DNA of 34,849 bases from NCBI GenBank assembly GCA_035716845.1, contig DASTJE010000047.1, positions 1-34,849 of the forward strand, in the 5' to 3' direction. Both the position numbers and the translations under genes were made by a program. The notes under the pieces are model-generated. The model was not told the origin of the DNA. It worked only from the letters and a program-made list of their open reading frames with translations, and did no database searches. The stretch is from CADEEN01 sp035716845. Lineage in GTDB: Bacteria; Pseudomonadota; Gammaproteobacteria; Burkholderiales; Burkholderiaceae_C. How positions within the stretch are numbered: the stretch's first letter is position 1; each line of letters opens with the position of its first letter. This document shows, piece after piece, positions 7,846 through 14,202 of the stretch.

Positions 7846-8241
7846 TCAGGCGCGCACGAACAGCGTCACCAGCGGCTCGTCGCCCACCTGCCGGCTCCAG
7901 TGGCCGTGCAGCGCGGGGTCGAAGGTCGCGCCTGCGGGCAGCGTGTCGTTGGAGTAGAAGTGCTCCCCGGCGCGGAAGAGGCGGCTCGTGCCGTCCTGCA
8001 GGCCGATCTCCATCGTGCCGCGCAGCACGAACAGCCACTGCGGCGTGCCGGTGCAGTGGAACGCGCTGCGGAAGCCCACCGGGCTCTGGCGCAGCTGGTA
8101 GCCGCCGCTGGCGGCCAGCGGCGACAGGCGCGCCGCGGGCGAGCCCTCGGTGAGCGGCAACGCGGCCTCGCGGAAGCGCGCGCGCCCGTCGGGGCCGGTC
8201 TCGAGGATGACCTGGGTGAAGATCGGTGCGTCGTCGTTCAT
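7846..8241 (-). CDS. Small cupin-domain protein
   Basis: 131 residues forming a single predicted beta-barrel. Cupin-like elements are WLFVLRGTMEIGLQDG (motif 1 region) and RLFRAGEHFYSND into the second conserved strand pair. The classic histidine set is only partly visible (H62 before the first motif, H73-equivalent replaced), so metal binding is uncertain. The start has the purine-rich sequence GAGGAGAA a few bases upstream on its own strand. It sits between a 2-hydroxyacid dehydrogenase and an EamA transporter in one transcription unit. Possible roles are sugar-acid binding, isomerisation or sensing; none can be assigned from sequence. Confidence 0.8.
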   Translation of the reverse strand: MNDDAPIFTQVILETGPDGRARFREAALPLTEGSPAARLSPLAASGGYQLRQSPVGFRSAFHCTGTPQWLFVLRGTMEIGLQDGTSRLFRAGEHFYSNDTLPAGATFDPALHGHWSRQVGDEPLVTLFVRA

Positions 8242-8284
8242 GGGGTTCTCCTCGGCGGCGGGTCAGCGGCGCGTGCTCGGTACG

Positions 8285-9235
8285 TCACCGGCATTCGGGC
8301 ACCGGGCTGGGCAGCGCCCGGCCGGCGAAGTGCGCCTCCAGGTTGGCGAAGGCGAGGTCGGCCATCGCGCCGCGCGTGGCGCGCGTGGCGCTGCCGATGT
8401 GCGGCACCAGCACCACGTTGTCCATCGCCCGCAGCGCCTCGGGCACGTGCGGCTCGTGCTCGAACACGTCCAGCCCCGCGCCGGCGATGGTCCCGCGCTG
8501 CAGCGCGGCGATCAGCGCGGCCTCGTCGACCACCGAGCCGCGCGCCACGTTGACGAGATAGCCCTTCGGGCCCAGCGCCTCCAGCACGGCGGCGTCGATC
8601 AGGTGGCGCGTGCCGGCGCCGCCCGGGGTGATGACGACCAGGAAGTCGCACGCCGCCGCGAGCTCGCGCGCACTCGGGTGGTAGGCATAGGGCAGCTCGG
8701 GCTTCGCGCTGCGCGCGGTGTAGGCCACCGACATGCCGAAGGCCAGCGCGCGCCTGGCGATGGCCTGGCCGATGCGACCCATGCCGACGATGCCGGCGCG
8801 CGCGCCGCTCATGTTGGTGGCCAGCGGCATCGGGCCGTTGGGCCAGCGGCCCTCGCGCACGTAGCGGTCGGCCTGCGGGATGCGCCGGGCCACGTTGAGC
8901 ATCAGCGCCAGCGCCAGGTCGGCCACGTCGTCGTTGAGCACGTCGGGCGTGTGCGTCACCACCACGCCGCGCGACTTGGCCGCGGCCACGTTCACCCCGT
9001 CGTAGCCCACGCCCATGATCGAGATGATCTCCAGCGCGCTCAGGTGCGCGATCAGCTCGGCGCCGACCTTCGACTCGCCGCTGCCGCAGATGGCGCGGAT
9101 GCGCGGTGCGGCCGCGGCGAAGGCCTCGGGGTCGGACTCGTGCAGGCGCTCGTGCACCGTGAAGTGGGCCTGCAGCGGCTCCATCAGGAAAGGCGGCAGT
9201 TTGGCGACGGTGAGCAGTTCGGGGCGGGCGGTCAC
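8285..9235 (-). CDS. D-isomer-specific 2-hydroxyacid dehydrogenase (hydroxypyruvate/2-ketogluconate reductase type)
   Basis: 316 residues from GTG 9235. The Rossmann GMGRIG motif is at 151-156 and the catalytic triad is R232 (NVARGSVVDE), E261 (FEHEP) and H279 (VPHIGSAT). These NAD(P)H enzymes reduce 2-keto acids such as hydroxypyruvate, glyoxylate or 2-ketogluconate. Proximity to a KDG-type kinase and to the sugar-acid locus favours a keto-sugar acid or hydroxypyruvate. An ATG at 9286 is in frame but would add 17 residues of poor character and run through the dyad in the promoter gap, so I prefer the GTG. It is divergent from the SDR gene. Confidence 0.92.
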   Translation of the reverse strand: MTARPELLTVAKLPPFLMEPLQAHFTVHERLHESDPEAFAAAAPRIRAICGSGESKVGAELIAHLSALEIISIMGVGYDGVNVAAAKSRGVVVTHTPDVLNDDVADLALALMLNVARRIPQADRYVREGRWPNGPMPLATNMSGARAGIVGMGRIGQAIARRALAFGMSVAYTARSAKPELPYAYHPSARELAAACDFLVVITPGGAGTRHLIDAAVLEALGPKGYLVNVARGSVVDEAALIAALQRGTIAGAGLDVFEHEPHVPEALRAMDNVVLVPHIGSATRATRGAMADLAFANLEAHFAGRALPSPVPECR

Positions 9236-9256
9236 GGCGGGCTCCGGGGGCAAGTT

Positions 9257-9281
9257 GTGTGATGACCGTACGATATCGCAC
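9257..9281. promoter_or_regulatory. Imperfect dyad in divergent promoter gap, candidate operator
   Basis: The 72-base gap between two divergent genes holds a dyad with half-sites GTGtGATgaC and GatATCgCAC around a CGTAC core. Seven of the twelve bases in each arm pair. This is the expected location for a regulator controlling both the hydroxyacid dehydrogenase and the SDR/kinase operon. I could not identify clear -35 and -10 hexamers. It does not match the GntR palindrome at 14155, so a different regulator would be needed. Confidence 0.35.
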
Positions 9282-9307
9282 CCCATCCCACCTGCCCCAT
9301 CCACGCC

Positions 9308-10066
9308 ATGAACACCTCCTCGCCCCGCATCGCCGTCGTCACCGGCGCGGGCAGCGGCATCGGCCGCGCCTGCGCCCAGGCCCTGGTCGCCGACGGCTGG
9401 CACGTCGTCTTCGTCGGCCGGCGCGCCGATGCCCTGGCCGAATCGGTGGCCGGCAGCGCCGACCCCGCGCGCGCGCTGGCCGTGCCCACCGACGTGGGCG
9501 ACCCGGCCTCCGTGGCGGCGCTGTTCGACACCGTGCGCGCGCGCTTCGGGCGGCTCGACCTGCTGTTCAACAACGCCGGCGTCTCGACGATGAGCGCGCT
9601 GCTCGAGGACCTGCCCTTCGAGCAGTGGCAGGCCTCGGTGGCCGCCAACCTGACCGGCACCTTCCTGTGCACGCAGCAGGCCTTCCGCCTGATGAAGGCG
9701 CAGACGCCCCAGGGCGGGCGCATCATCAACAACGGCTCGATCTCGGCCTACGCGCCGCGCCCCAACTCGGTGGCCTACACCGCCACCAAGCACGCGGTGT
9801 CGGGCATCACCAAGACGGCCTCGCTGGACGGCCGCAAGTACCACATCGCGGTGGGCCAGATCGACATCGGCAACGTCGCCTCCGACATGACGGCCAAGAT
9901 GGTGGCCGGCGTGCCGCAGGCCGACGGCAGCATCAAGCCCGAGCCGCGCATGCCGATGGACAACGTGGTCAAGACCTTCATGACGATGGCCAGCCTGCCG
10001 CTGGAGGCCAACATCCTCAACGTGACGGTGATGGCCACGACGATGCCCTTCGTCGGCCGTGGTTGA
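9308..10066 (+). CDS. Short-chain dehydrogenase/reductase
   Basis: 252 residues. The nucleotide-binding TGAGSGIG is at about 12-19, the NNAG motif at 88-91, and the catalytic residues are S144, Y157 and K161 (YTATK). The family oxidises or reduces alcohol/ketone pairs with NAD(P). The C-terminal segment beginning VGQIDIGNVASDM is less like the usual PGxxxT substrate loop. With the kinase that follows and the divergent hydroxyacid dehydrogenase, it probably acts on a sugar acid or its keto form, but the substrate is not readable. It is the first gene of a two-gene unit and has a strong ATG 26 bases after the dyad at 9257-9281. Confidence 0.9.
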   Translation: MNTSSPRIAVVTGAGSGIGRACAQALVADGWHVVFVGRRADALAESVAGSADPARALAVPTDVGDPASVAALFDTVRARFGRLDLLFNNAGVSTMSALLEDLPFEQWQASVAANLTGTFLCTQQAFRLMKAQTPQGGRIINNGSISAYAPRPNSVAYTATKHAVSGITKTASLDGRKYHIAVGQIDIGNVASDMTAKMVAGVPQADGSIKPEPRMPMDNVVKTFMTMASLPLEANILNVTVMATTMPFVGRG

Positions 10067-10067
10067 G

Positions 10068-10140
10068 GGCGGGCCGAGCGCCGGGCCGCTCCCAAGCCGG
10101 CCCGCCATCCCCTCGGGGGATCGGCCGACGTACCCGTCGG
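10068..10140. repeat. Cluster of three hairpins between SDR and kinase genes
   Basis: Three consecutive inverted repeats fill the gap. The first pairs GGCGGGCCG (10068-10076) with CGGCCCGCC (10098-10106). The second is ATCCCC-TCG-GGGGAT at 10107-10121. The third is CCGACG-TACC-CGTCGG at 10125-10140. The arrangement resembles the hairpin-bearing intergenic repeats at 16992 and 19082 in style, though the sequence differs. It may protect or attenuate the mRNA between the two genes; no T-tract follows, so strong termination is unlikely. Confidence 0.6.
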
Positions 10141-10153
10141 ACGAGGGGCACCA

Positions 10154-11095
10154 ATGACGCTCGATGTGGTGACTTTCGGCGAGGCGATGGCGCTGTTCGT
10201 CGCCGAGACGCCGGGGCCGCTCGAAGGCGTGATGCACTTCGCCAAGCGCACCGCCGGCGCCGAGACCAACGTGGCGATCGGCCTGGCGCGGCTGGGCTTT
10301 CGGGTGGGCTGGGCCAGCCGGCTGGGCGACGACTCGATGGCGCGCTACCTGCTCGCGGCCATCGGCGGCGAGGGCGTGGACTGCGCGCGCGTGAGCCGCC
10401 ACGCCGGCGAGCGCACCGGCTTCATGTTCAAGGGCCGCGTCGACGACGGCAGCGACCCGCCGGTGGAGTACCACCGCAAGGGCTCGGCGGCCAGCCGCTT
10501 CGGCCCGCAGGACGTGGACGAGGCCTGGGTCGCGTCGGCGCGCCACCTGCACGTGAGCGGTGTGTTCGCCGCGGTCTCCGAGAGCGCGCTCGCGGCCACG
10601 CGGCACGCCATGGCGGTGGCGCGCGCGCATGGCCGCAGCATCGGCTTCGACCCCAACCTGCGCCCCACGCTGTGGCCCTCGCGCGAGGCCATGCGCGAGG
10701 CGATCAACGAGCTGGCTGCGCACGCTGACTGGGTGCTGCCGGGGCTGGAAGAGGGGCGCCTGCTCACCGGCCTCGATGCACCGGAAGCCATCGCGCGCTT
10801 CTACCGCGTGCGCGGCGCGAAGCGCGTGGTGCTCAAGCTCGGCCCCGAGGGCGCGTACTACGACGACGCCGAGGCCGGTACCGGCTTCGTGCCGGCGTTT
10901 CCGGTGGCGCAGGTGGTGGACACCGTGGGCGCCGGCGACGGCTTCATGGTCGGCGTGACGAGCGCGCTGCTCGAAGGCCTGGGTCTACCCGAGGCGGCGC
11001 GACGCGGCGCCTGGATCGGCGCGCGCGCGGTGCAGGTGCGTGGCGACACCGAGGGGCTGCCGATGCGCGCGGAACTGGACGCCGCGGGGGTTTGA
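10154..11095 (+). CDS. kdgK: PfkB-family sugar kinase, 2-keto-3-deoxygluconate kinase type
   Basis: 313 residues, typical of ribokinase-family KDG kinases. The N-terminal TFGEAMALF segment and the GGE/AGAETNVAIGLARLG substrate-binding region are present. FDPNLRPTLWPS (near 165-176) is characteristic of KdgK, where the Arg contacts the acid. The anion hole and catalytic base lie in DTVGAGDGF (G259-D262, base D262). It phosphorylates 2-keto-3-deoxy-D-gluconate to KDPG in the cytoplasm for cleavage by an aldolase, which is not in the window. The downstream UxaA, ManD and UxuB-like enzymes would supply KDG. Specificity among keto-deoxy acids is not certain. Confidence 0.85.
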   Translation: MTLDVVTFGEAMALFVAETPGPLEGVMHFAKRTAGAETNVAIGLARLGFRVGWASRLGDDSMARYLLAAIGGEGVDCARVSRHAGERTGFMFKGRVDDGSDPPVEYHRKGSAASRFGPQDVDEAWVASARHLHVSGVFAAVSESALAATRHAMAVARAHGRSIGFDPNLRPTLWPSREAMREAINELAAHADWVLPGLEEGRLLTGLDAPEAIARFYRVRGAKRVVLKLGPEGAYYDDAEAGTGFVPAFPVAQVVDTVGAGDGFMVGVTSALLEGLGLPEAARRGAWIGARAVQVRGDTEGLPMRAELDAAGV

Positions 11096-11128
11096 TTCGG
11101 CGTTGCGGTCGCGGGGCGTCGGGCGGTC

Positions 11129-11296
11129 GCAGGGCAGTGGGGTGCCCCGCTGCGCTCATGCCCGAGCGCGGCGGCTCGGGCGCTCGCCAGGCACGAACAG
11201 TCCACAGGACTTTTCGTGTCCGGGCTCTCTCCCCCGCGCTCGCTTGCGCGAGCGCTCCTCCTTGACTTCGCTCCGCGGGGCACTCCACCGCCCTGC
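11129..11296. repeat. Intergenic inverted-repeat element with nested hairpins
   Basis: Outer arms GCAGGGCAGTGGGGTGCCCCGC (given here in two parts as GCAGGGCAGTG and GGGTGCCCCGC, 11129-11150) and its near complement at 11275-11296 pair with two mismatches. Inside are GCCCGAGC/GCTCGGGC (11160-11181), a 12-bp stem with one mismatch and an ACA loop (11192-11218), and GCGCTCGC/GCGAGCGC with a TTGC loop (11236-11255). No coding frame with convincing composition is present. This looks like a dispersed Burkholderiales intergenic element. The remaining gene-free bases 11297-11476 contain short GC-rich dyads and nothing I can assign. Confidence 0.7.
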
Positions 11297-11476
11297 TCGG
11301 GCAGCGCTCGTGGCGGGCGCCCACGCAACTGGCCGTGGTCCTGTTGAGCCGCGCGGCGTCGAACGGCATCGGACTCTAGAACCACACGCTACGAATCACC
11401 GGGGGCAGCGCACGTCCATATCGGCACGGCGGGGCCGCCGCCGCCAAGGGCGCCGGCGTGATGCGACTCCGCTGCT

Positions 11477-11797
11477 TCAGCGGTAGTCCTGCTCGTGTTG
11501 GTCCCTCGCGGCGAGCAGCAGGACGTCCTGATCGCGGATCGCGAAGAGCACGACGCACCCGCCGTGGCCGAACGGGACGAGCAGCTCCCGAAAGGCCCTG
11601 TGCGCTTCGCATCGACGACACGTGTGGGGTGCAAACGAGAGGATCGCCATGGCGCGTTCCACCGCGTCGCGAAATCGAAAGAGGCACGTATCGTCCGGCG
11701 TCTCGCTCGCCAGCTCGCGCTGGACGATGAACTCCTCGAGGCGTTCGATGTCCTCTTGGAAGGTGTCGGTGGCGACAACCCGATACCGGCTCGTCAC
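11477..11797 (-). CDS. RelE/ParE-superfamily toxin
   Basis: 106 residues. The pattern is that of a RelE/ParE fold: an N-terminal strand (YRVVATDTFQEDIERL), helices, then RAFRELLVPFGHGGCVVLFAIRD leading to the final strand LLLAARDQHEQDYR. The conserved RELLVPF...YVVLYRI-like segment and the terminal R-DQHEQDY are typical of ParE-type gyrase or RNase toxins of type II systems. The start overlaps the antitoxin stop by four bases on the minus strand, giving the antitoxin-first order. Whether it cuts mRNA or poisons gyrase cannot be told from sequence. Confidence 0.8.
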   Translation of the reverse strand: MTSRYRVVATDTFQEDIERLEEFIVQRELASETPDDTCLFRFRDAVERAMAILSFAPHTCRRCEAHRAFRELLVPFGHGGCVVLFAIRDQDVLLLAARDQHEQDYR

Positions 11798-12102
11798 CCG
11801 GCCGCTCGCTTGTTCCTGGCCGCCACGGCCGCGCGGATGCGTTCCTGTGCCGTCTCGGCACGCTGCTGCATGCCAGCAAGGAATCCGTCAGCGGACACCA
11901 GGCCCGCGCCCTTGTTCGCCGCGCGCAATGCCTTCCGGGCGCGGGCGACCGCGGCATTCTGTTCGGCCCGGAACTCCGCCTCCCGGCAAACAGCCTGCTC
12001 GATGAACTGCGTCAGCGACTCGCCCTTGCGCAGCACGGCCTCCAGGCGGGCCTTCGTCTCGGGCGCAACACGGATGGGGGGCAAGGTGGCGGTGCGGCTC
12101 AT
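11794..12102 (-). CDS. Antitoxin, YlcI/YnfO or CopG-like family
   Basis: 102 residues from the ATG at 12102, beginning SRTATLPPIRVAPETKARLE. This is a ribbon-helix-helix-like N-terminus (PPIRV strand, then ETKARLEAVLRKGESLTQFIEQAV helices). A long charged helix rich in Ala and Arg follows and probably wraps the toxin. A further ATG at 12120 would add six residues but would run into the operator dyad at 12111-12130, so I prefer 12102. The gene overlaps the RelE/ParE toxin by four bases and is likely autoregulated through that dyad. Confidence 0.78.
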   Translation of the reverse strand: MSRTATLPPIRVAPETKARLEAVLRKGESLTQFIEQAVCREAEFRAEQNAAVARARKALRAANKGAGLVSADGFLAGMQQRAETAQERIRAAVAARNKRAAG

Positions 12103-12110
12103 GGATCGAC

Positions 12111-12130
12111 TGTATAGCAACTGATATACA
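12111..12130 (-). promoter_or_regulatory. Operator/promoter dyad of the toxin-antitoxin pair
   Basis: TGTATA (12111-12116) and TATACA (12125-12130) form an inverted repeat just upstream of the antitoxin. It is an AT-rich island in GC-rich DNA. On the minus strand TATACA preceded by TGC could act as an extended -10, placing transcription start within a few bases of the ATG at 12102, possibly giving a leaderless message. Ribbon-helix-helix antitoxins commonly bind such dyads. Confidence 0.55.
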
Positions 12131-12150
12131 GCCGCAAGCTGCCGCGCCCG

Positions 12151-12333
12151 CTACTTCGGCTCCGCCTTGTGCGGGTGCACCGGCGCCGCCGTGCGCTTGC
12201 GCATGCGGATGTTGATCATCTCCACCGCGAACGAGGAGGTCATCGCGACGTGGATGCGGCCCTTCGAGACGTGCGTGCCAGCGCCCTCGGCGATCAGCGT
12301 CACGCCCACCAGCAACCGGAAGGCGAACGCCAG
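12151..12333 (-). pseudogene. Degenerate copy of the TerC-gene 3' end
   Basis: The minus strand reads GVTLIAEGAGTHVSKGRIHV, then SFAVEMINIRMRKRTAAPVH and ends KAEPK-stop. It matches the last 60 or so residues of the intact TerC-family gene at 13283-14038, with the stop codon conserved and substitutions such as YIYFAMAF to RIHVAMTS. No upstream TerC sequence is present, so this is a fragment without a membrane core. At the DNA level similarity continues a few bases past the stop (to about 12144), matching 13276 onward. Both copies are in the same orientation and flank mscL, which implies a past duplication. Confidence 0.85.
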
Positions 12334-12379
12334 GACGGCGCGCCGTGTCGTCGCCGGGATCGTTCAGGTTCGCGCTCAG

Positions 12380-12401
12380 GGAATCCCTGAGCGGGGATTC
12401 C
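12380..12401. repeat. Hairpin in gene-free segment
   Basis: GGAATCCC and GGGATTCC pair perfectly around a six-base loop (TGAGCG). It lies just beyond the breakpoint of the terC-like fragment. The rest of 12334-12499 holds no gene I can support. It may be a recombination scar or a weak transcript end; no T-tract follows. Confidence 0.45.
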
Positions 12402-12499
12402 GGCGGCCCCCGATTCGAGCGCGGCCGCCGCGTGAGAAGAATCGCGGCCAGCAACGAGATACGGGTCGGCGCGCCCAGGCCCGCCGACACGACAACGCC

Positions 12500-12673
12500 A
12501 TGAAACCCGCCGCCGACCGTCCGCCGATCCTGCTTGTCGTGTTGATCTTTACCGCCGGGCTGGCTCTCGTGACCGCCGTGGCGGCGTACTCCTACACACC
12601 GGAGGGGCCGAGCGGCGACGCGCGGCCCGCCTCCGGGATGCCCCAAGCTGGCACGGCGCGCGGGTCCGGCTGA
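12500..12673 (+). CDS. Small single-span membrane protein, function unknown
   Basis: 57 residues from ATG 12500. A short N-terminus (MKPAADRPP) precedes one strongly hydrophobic helix, ILLVVLIFTAGLALVTAVAA (about 10-29). A polar Gly/Pro/Ala-rich tail (YTPEGPSGDARPASG and onward) follows. It ends 50 bases before mscL on the same strand, so it may share its transcript. The ribosome site is weak and I recognise no family. The one-helix topology and clean ends make a real small protein plausible, but chance cannot be excluded. Confidence 0.45.
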   Translation: MKPAADRPPILLVVLIFTAGLALVTAVAAYSYTPEGPSGDARPASGMPQAGTARGSG

Positions 12674-12723
12674 GCCTGCCTTGCTTCCACCCACCCGGAC
12701 TCGACCCAGAGGAACAAAGACCC

Positions 12724-13158
12724 ATGAGCTTCTCAACCGACTTCAAAGAATTCGCCATGAAGGGCAACGTCGTCGACCTCGCGGTCGGCGTGATCATCGG
12801 TGGCGCCTTCGGCAAGATCGTCGACTCGGCCGTCAAGGATCTGATCATGCCGGTGGTCGGCAGGATCTTCGGTGGACTGGACTTCTCGAACTACTTCATT
12901 GCGCTGTCGACCCCGCCTGCGGGCTTCCAGGGGCCGATGACGCTGGAGGCCCTGACCAAGGCCGGCGTGCCCGTGTTCGCCTACGGCAGCTTCATCACCG
13001 TGGCGGTCAACTTCGCCATCCTCGCGCTGATCATCTTCACGATGATCCGGCAGATCAACCGCCTGAAGAAGGAACAGCCGGCGCCTGCTGCCGAGCCGCC
13101 GGCCACGCCGGAAGACGTGCTGCTGCTGCGTCAGATCCGCGACGCGCTCGCCAAGTAG
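12724..13158 (+). CDS. mscL: Large-conductance mechanosensitive channel MscL
   Basis: 144 residues. The N-terminal amphipathic helix FSTDFKEFAMKGNVVDLAVG leads into TM1 (VGVIIGGAFGKIVDSAV, with the pore-lining glycines and alanines), then KDLIMPVVGRIFGG. A periplasmic loop follows, then TM2 (FITVAVNFAILALIIFTMI) and the cytoplasmic bundle ending EDVLLLRQIRDALAK. MscL homopentamers open under high membrane tension to release solutes in hypo-osmotic shock. A GAGGAA ribosome site sits seven to ten bases upstream. It is flanked by the intact terC-like gene and its fragment, and convergent to the former. Confidence 0.97.
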   Translation: MSFSTDFKEFAMKGNVVDLAVGVIIGGAFGKIVDSAVKDLIMPVVGRIFGGLDFSNYFIALSTPPAGFQGPMTLEALTKAGVPVFAYGSFITVAVNFAILALIIFTMIRQINRLKKEQPAPAAEPPATPEDVLLLRQIRDALAK

Positions 13159-13200
13159 GCACCCGACCCGGGGCTTCCGGAGCGCCCGGCGCGAACGGAG

Positions 13201-13231
13201 CCCTTGCCCGCATCGTCCAGGCGGGCAAGGG
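13201..13231. terminator. Hairpin between convergent mscL and terC-like gene
   Basis: CCCTTGCCCGC and GCGGGCAAGGG form a perfect 11-bp stem with a nine-base loop, placed 43 bases after the mscL stop and 52 bases from the convergent TerC stop. There is no run of T on the plus strand, so termination would depend on the stem alone or be bidirectional and partial. Confidence 0.65.
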
Positions 13232-13282
13232 TGCGTCACCGCCCTTCGCACGCAGGCCTGTGCCCGCCGTCGACAGCGCCCG

Positions 13283-14038
13283 CTACTTCGGCCCCGCCTT
13301 GTGCAGGTGCACCGGCGCCGCCGTGCGCTTGCGCATGCGGATGTTGATCATCTCCACCGCGAACGAGAAGGCCATCGCGAAGTAGATGTAGCCCTTCGAG
13401 ACGTGGGTGCCCAGGCCCTCGGCGATCAGCGTCACGCCCACCAGCACCAGGAAGGCCAGCGCCAGGATCTTGATCGTCGGGTGCGCGTCGACGAAGTCGC
13501 CGATCGGCTTGGCGGCGAACATCATCACCGCCACCGCGGCGACGATGGCCAGCACCATCACCATGATGTCGTCGGCCAGGCCCACGGCGGTGATCACCGA
13601 GTCGAGCGAGAACACGATGTCGATCACCGCGATCTGCACCAGGACGGCGCTGAAGGTCGCGCCGGCGGCGGCCGCGCCCTGACCGTCGGCGGAGGTCGCC
13701 TCGCCTTCGAGGCTGACGTGGATCTCGTGCACGCTCTTCCACAGCAGGAACAGGCCGCCGCCGATCAGGATCAGGTCGCGCCCCGAGATGGCCTGCCCGA
13801 ACAGTGTGAGCAGCGGCTCGGTCAGCCGCATGATCCAGGCCAGCGACAGCAGCAGCGCGATGCGCGAGCCCATCGCCAGCGACAGGCCGAGCCGGCGTGC
13901 GAGGTCGCGTTTGTCGGGCGGCAGGCGGCCCACCAGGATCGAGATGAAGATGATGTTGTCCACGCCGAGCACGATCTCGAGCGCGGTCAGCGTCGCCAGG
14001 GCAATCCAGGCGTTCGGGTCGGCCAGCCAGTCGAACAT
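13283..14038 (-). CDS. TerC/YgdQ-family integral membrane protein
   Basis: 251 residues from ATG 14038, with GAAGGAAA ribosome-site bases just upstream; a longer in-frame start at 14116 gives a low-quality N-terminus. There are seven or so TM segments. Family landmarks are LEIVLGVDNIIFISILVGRLP near 22-42 with the intramembrane Asp-Asn, and AVIDIVFSLDSVITAVG in the second repeat. It ends with EMINIRMRKRTAAPVHLH. TerC proteins are linked to Mn2+ efflux and metal handling at translocons; this shorter YgdQ-like form has no confirmed substrate. The tail is duplicated as a fragment at 12151-12333. Confidence 0.92.
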   Translation of the reverse strand: MFDWLADPNAWIALATLTALEIVLGVDNIIFISILVGRLPPDKRDLARRLGLSLAMGSRIALLLSLAWIMRLTEPLLTLFGQAISGRDLILIGGGLFLLWKSVHEIHVSLEGEATSADGQGAAAAGATFSAVLVQIAVIDIVFSLDSVITAVGLADDIMVMVLAIVAAVAVMMFAAKPIGDFVDAHPTIKILALAFLVLVGVTLIAEGLGTHVSKGYIYFAMAFSFAVEMINIRMRKRTAAPVHLHKAGPK

Positions 14039-14154
14039 CGTCGTTTCCTTCGTGGGTCCCAGGGGCGGGTGTCGGGCGCAGTGTAGGCAGCGCCGGCGCC
14101 GCCCCGGGAAAACCATGATCGGGCGGCGGGCGGTGTCGGCGACACTGCGGTCCC

Positions 14155-14179
14155 GGCCAAGTGGTCAGACCACTTGGCC
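14155..14179. promoter_or_regulatory. Perfect 25-bp palindrome, predicted GntR/FadR-type operator
   Basis: Two perfect 12-base half-sites, GGCCAAGTGGTC and its complement, flank a central A at 14167. The core reads TGGTC-A-GACCA, which fits the TnGTnnnACnA-type consensus of FadR-subfamily GntR regulators. It lies 23 bases before the ATG of the GntR gene, in the gap to the divergent TerC gene, so it is the natural site for autoregulation and for control of the downstream idnD-TRAP-dehydratase genes. I saw no second copy by eye in the other long gaps. No convincing -35/-10 pair could be placed beside it. Confidence 0.85.
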
Positions 14180-14202
14180 GTTTGACCTCGATCCCCAGGC
14201 CG

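Noticed and set aside
9236..9286. Longer start (ATG 9286) for the hydroxyacid dehydrogenase
   Set aside because: Adds 17 unconserved-looking residues and would run through the divergent promoter dyad; GTG 9235 matches the family N-terminus better.
14039..14116. Longer start for the TerC-like protein
   Set aside because: The extension is Arg/Cys/His/Pro-rich without a ribosome site, whereas ATG 14038 has GAAGGAAA upstream and the usual MFDWLADPNAW start.
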